From NCBI RefSeq assembly GCF_040581485.1, contig NC_090128.1, positions 24,954,931 to 25,018,930 on the forward strand: a stretch of 64,000 nucleotides of DNA, in the 5' to 3' direction. Positions 59,991-64,000 of this stretch are shown here, piece by piece. This stretch comes from Linepithema humile. Its lineage: Eukaryota > Arthropoda > Insecta > Hymenoptera > Formicidae. Within the stretch, counting starts at the first letter, position 1, and the number at the start of each line of letters is the position of its first letter. Under the pieces are notes generated by a model. The model was not told where the DNA came from. It ran no database searches and was given only the letters and a program-made list of their open reading frames with translations. Made by a program: the position numbers and the translations under genes.

Positions 59991-62900
59991 ACATATATAT
60001 GATGTATGCTGTACATATGCGTATGACAAACAATCAGCAGAATATGCGGGCCTTGTCTTCTGTCTCACATGTTCAATTGCATTTCTAATAATCACTCGAC
60101 AAGTGACGTCGAATGAATTAAAAATTGTACAAGAATTAATTATATCCTTCATTTTCAATTAAATTAAAGTAATACTGCAGAGTTCTCTTATTCACGTGTA
60201 GTAACGGCGGATACCGGCGATATCAACAAGCTCGCGAGGTGAGATAAACTCAGAGAGAAGGCTCGCAAGATGAAAGTTTTCCCCCGTGATCAGAGCTTTT
60301 CACGATCGGCGTCCTCTACCGTGGCACAGATGAGAATTTCGCCCCCTCTTTGTCTACTTTTGTCATTTAGAATTAGTGCGATAGCTTTCGGTTACCTGAA
60401 AAAAGTCAACGGAAGAACATAAAGCGGAATTTTGGTAAATACCGAATATGCGTAATTTACGCTCTCATAAATTGTAAAATCGATATATAGATATTATGCT
60501 TGCAAAATTTAAAGCGTTAAAAAATGTGCATATCTTCATTCACAATTATTCAAAGGGATGCCCAGCACGTACTAAATAAATGCTAATTAATAGCGTAAAT
60601 ATAAAGTATTGTTTAAAAAAGAGCGTGAATTTTAATCATGAATTAACTTTTGATATAAATGCCAAATTCACATTTTCTCTCTCTCAAAGTATTGAAAATT
60701 ATGGCCTTTAATCACTCTTCTGATATTTGGTCATTCGTACATTATTACGCAACATAAAAAAATGGAAAATTGTTTAAAAAGTAAGAAATTCTAATAATTT
60801 CTTATGTAAATCCAGTAATCTGTCCGGAAGAATTATGGCTTTATATTTGGTTGGATATAACATTTTATTAACTAGAGCATATTAACGAGAATATAACGAC
60901 AATGTTGCATCCGGCTTTATAAATCAGAAGTCTGCGTTTCAAGATATTCAGAAGTGGATTAACCAGTTACCGCACACAACAAGCAGAGTTGTGCAATAGC
61001 CAGCTGGGTCGTCCGGCTATTCTCTGACTCGTTACGCTCTTATTGCTACGGCTTAGCATTGCGAGTCTTGAAAGGCAAATGTGAAAGCCTTCTCGTGGAG
61101 AAACACAGTGTCCTAGAAAATATTTCAGTCGCAGGATATGCTATGCAAGTGATTTCTGTTCAAATTTCAAGATTGAGACCATCAAATTTAAATCGTAATT
61201 TTTATATTATCTAATAAAAAATTTAGAGAGTAAATTAAAAAATATATAAAATATCTATAATTTTACTATTAGATCTTCTGTAAAAAATATCTCAAACTAA
61301 ATCTTCCAAGCAATATTTGAATTAAAATTTATTTAAAAAAAAATTTTTATCGTTATATTTTTTTATATCACCTTCTATGTTAAAAGATAATATTAAAAGT
61401 TATCATTTCCATTCTTTTTCGATGTGCAATTTCTACGCTCGGGCATCCCAGCAACATGAAGCATAGTCAAACTTGAATCTAACGATCAAGAGAAGTAATT
61501 CAACAATTATTTATTCATCGAAATCATGCGATAATTTGAAAGATGTATAGCCTAACAGGCTATCACAAACTACTATAGATATTACTGTAGATAGGCTATT
61601 ATAAATATACTTGCCAATATCGAAATTTTTTCTTGCGTATTTTAATTAGTTTGTTAATTATATTCTAATATAATTTATTAAAAATATTATTATTATTAAT
61701 GAGAGCATTCGACAGCAAGCAATAGTAATTTTTAATTTTCATTTGGAGAGAATGTTTGCAATTCTTCACTAGTTAGAAGATGAATATATTCTCAATGTAC
61801 TTTTTATTTAATATTCTTTTCGTATGCTATAGAATGGAATGTTTTATTATTATCATATCGATGATATATTCTCTGATAACTTTGAAGACAATTCTCATTC
61901 GGAATAAATATCAAGGAAAATTATAGCTCATTTTTAATTAATTTTTACTTTTCTATCTTAAATTAATGTTATTTTTTATTTTAATTATTTTTAAAATTAA
62001 TTTTTAAATTATAAATCTGCCAGTTATTTTGAAATTAATAAAGAATAAAGTTTGCTTTCTACTTATATTTTTGGAATTAAATTTTCAAAATAGTCGTATA
62101 TAAATAAACAAGAAATTTTGAAAAAAAAGAAATACCTAAGGAAAAATATACTCCAAATTTATTAAAGAATATATCTTTAAAAAATAACGAAAAAAAATAA
62201 TTCTATAAAATATACGTGTCGAAAATTCTTTCCAAATGACAAAATGTGTTCCACTCCCTTCCCCGATTTCCCGTAATACAATTAGAGTACCATGCCACGG
62301 TATTGCGACACCATTTTCCTACTAAAATTAAGCTTCTATATAACATTAAGCTTCTATGCGCGTATCGATACATAAAACACAATCTAGCGTTTTTGCGCAA
62401 AGCGTAACACAGATTGCAATTTTAAAATCGGATTGTTACACTCAGATAAATCATGAAACTTGGCGAGTGCTGTAAAAATGCTGTGATAGTGAAACTCGAA
62501 AACTTCTATTAATTGCAGATTTTCATACTTAACTATTGAATTCGATATAAATACAAATAGAATCGAAAACAGGCTTAGAATGCAACTCTTCCCCAAATGT
62601 GCAAATGTTCATGCAATCTCTAACGAGAGTGTAACAAGCTCTGAATTTTCATCGACGCGAAGAATGAAATCTATGAAATATGATTTTCAAAACAAGTCGT
62701 CAAAATTTGCAATCGTGTTTATTGGTAAACTTGAAGTTGATTCTTCTTTTTTTTCATAATTCTTTAACTGACGATATCAAATGTCTCATCAAAATTAGGC
62801 TATCCAAATAAAATATTAAAATTTACTTGAAAAATTAAGAGAAAAATTAAATCAGATCTTATTATTTATTTCCATTCCTAAAACTTAATTAAAAAAAAAA

Positions 62901-64000
62901 AAATCATTAATGCTTCGAAATTTTTTAATTTATAAAAATAGTTCAAATTTAAATTTAAATTTTGATAAGACTGCAAAATTCAACGACCTTTTTAATATCA
63001 TTATAAATGCATATAAAAACAAAGAAAGTTTTGGATTAATTCTTTCTCCACCAAAACTTTCTTATTATCTACATTACACTAAAAAGACCGAAATAATTAA
63101 TATTTGTAGAAAATAGCTAAACGTCGAATCATTGTTTGTGCAAGCTTACGGTATTTTTCATAAACGTCCGCGGATCTCAGTAGAGCAAGTTATACCCAGT
63201 CGTTTAGTGGATCTAGTCGTTCTATATCGTGTAGCAACTCACTTGGACTTGGGTTGCATTTCTCCTGCAGCGGCTAGAAGCGCGTCTCTACGGTGCAACC
63301 GCATGCTGACTCTTCGTTCTTGGCCACCCGCACCCGATGCTGAAAGAGAGCATCAGAAAAAACATAATGCATGAAAAATCGCAAAAGAAATTCAGCCAAC
63401 ATTCCTATGTGTGTGCGTAGTCGTCAACTCGCCGCCACCCTGCCCGTTTCTCGTTAGGATTCGTTATTTTTTGTCAATGTATGTATAAAAGATTAAAAAA
63501 AAAAAAAAAAAACTCTACCGACTCTCTCGGTAATATAGCAGGTTCAAAGGCTTGTACACAAATTCAAAAGCAATCATAAGAGGGGGGGTACAGCAATATC
63601 CGTTCAAAACAGTTCTTCAAAAAAACTTTCAAAACTCTCTGACTCTCTTATAAACTCGCCATGGTATTTCTTGGTCAGTACATTCAATCGTGCAAGTAGC
63701 TCGCCGTAAGAAGAAAACAAGAGGTAAGGAGAAAAAAAAAAAAAAAAAAAAGTCGTAGACAGAGAAGAGCACTCGTTGCATTGCAAAGCACACGTTTTCA
63801 ACTGATCACATTATGTATGTGTGTTTTATACCCACCATGCCGTAAACCTGTAACCTAAGGCTACTTTCGAGACGAGGTGATTTGTATGCAGAAATCGTAA
63901 CAATGCGCAGTTTAACCCGAAGATACATCGCCGCTTCGTGAAATTATTATTTGATCGTATCTAATTTTAATTACAAATTTCAATATGTAACACTTCAAGC
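59991..64000. other. Non-coding right flank, no gene recognised
   Basis: Mainly AT-rich, with a CpG-richer block near 60980-61100 and again at 63130-63480. An 80-codon frame at 63132-63374 has no recognisable motif. Poly-A runs lie at 63495 and 63730. No splice-supported gene was found. Confidence 0.4.

Noticed and set aside
63132..63374. 80-codon frame in a CpG-rich patch
   Set aside because: No motif, no splice partners, no regulatory context; left as non-coding.
1..64000. tRNA, rRNA, well-known microRNA or CRISPR features
   Set aside because: Scanned by eye for T-arm consensus, common miRNA seeds and regularly spaced repeats; none found. The only tRNA-like match is the retroelement primer binding site.

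Overview
This is AT-rich, intron-rich animal nuclear DNA, most likely from an insect and probably a hymenopteran (ant-like). The evidence is short GT-AG introns, a full-length BEL/Pao retrotransposon, a mariner element, many small foldback elements, and proteins that match the insect/metazoan Twinkle helicase, GT25 collagen galactosyltransferase and L-xylulose reductase families. The ant/Hymenoptera placement is inference. There are no prokaryotic operons, CRISPR arrays or rRNA genes, and I found no tRNA gene.

Layout. 1-2077: AT-rich flank with a 21-bp tandem repeat and a palindromic MITE-like element. 2078-4519 (+): seven-exon mitochondrial replicative helicase Twinkle, 632 aa. 4940-38077 (+): ten-exon GT25 procollagen galactosyltransferase, 569 aa, ending in an ER-retrieval-like REEL. 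Its intron 1 holds a ~950-bp nearly perfect foldback. Its intron 5 is about 27.9 kb and contains (a) a complete class A GPCR gene on the opposite strand (9373-12249), (b) an orphan TATA+initiator core promoter near 12912-12943, (c) several inverted-repeat elements, and (d) an intact, very young BEL/Pao LTR retrotransposon (26917-33253) with a 5-bp target duplication and a tRNA-Tyr-type primer binding site. 38961-49949 (+): a tandem array of three L-xylulose reductase (DCXR-like SDR) genes plus a relic fourth copy. The first carries an internally deleted mariner in intron 2. The third has an intact spliced reading frame but has lost the catalytic Tyr and Lys and the cofactor glycine motif. 49950-64000: no recognisable gene. 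It is a mix of AT-rich and CpG-rich non-coding DNA with microsatellites, possibly UTR or regulatory sequence of a gene outside the window.

Twinkle maintains mtDNA in the mitochondrion, GT25 glycosylates hydroxylysine of collagen-type proteins in the ER, and the DCXR paralogues are cytosolic carbonyl/sugar reductases. They share no obvious pathway. The most interesting signals are the nested antisense GPCR inside a transposon-swollen intron, the long transcribed foldback, and the birth-and-death series in the DCXR array (conserved copy, conversion-like tract, catalytically degenerate copy, dead exon). Exon coordinates were assigned by eye from GT-AG signals, phase and recalled family similarity; no alignment was run.
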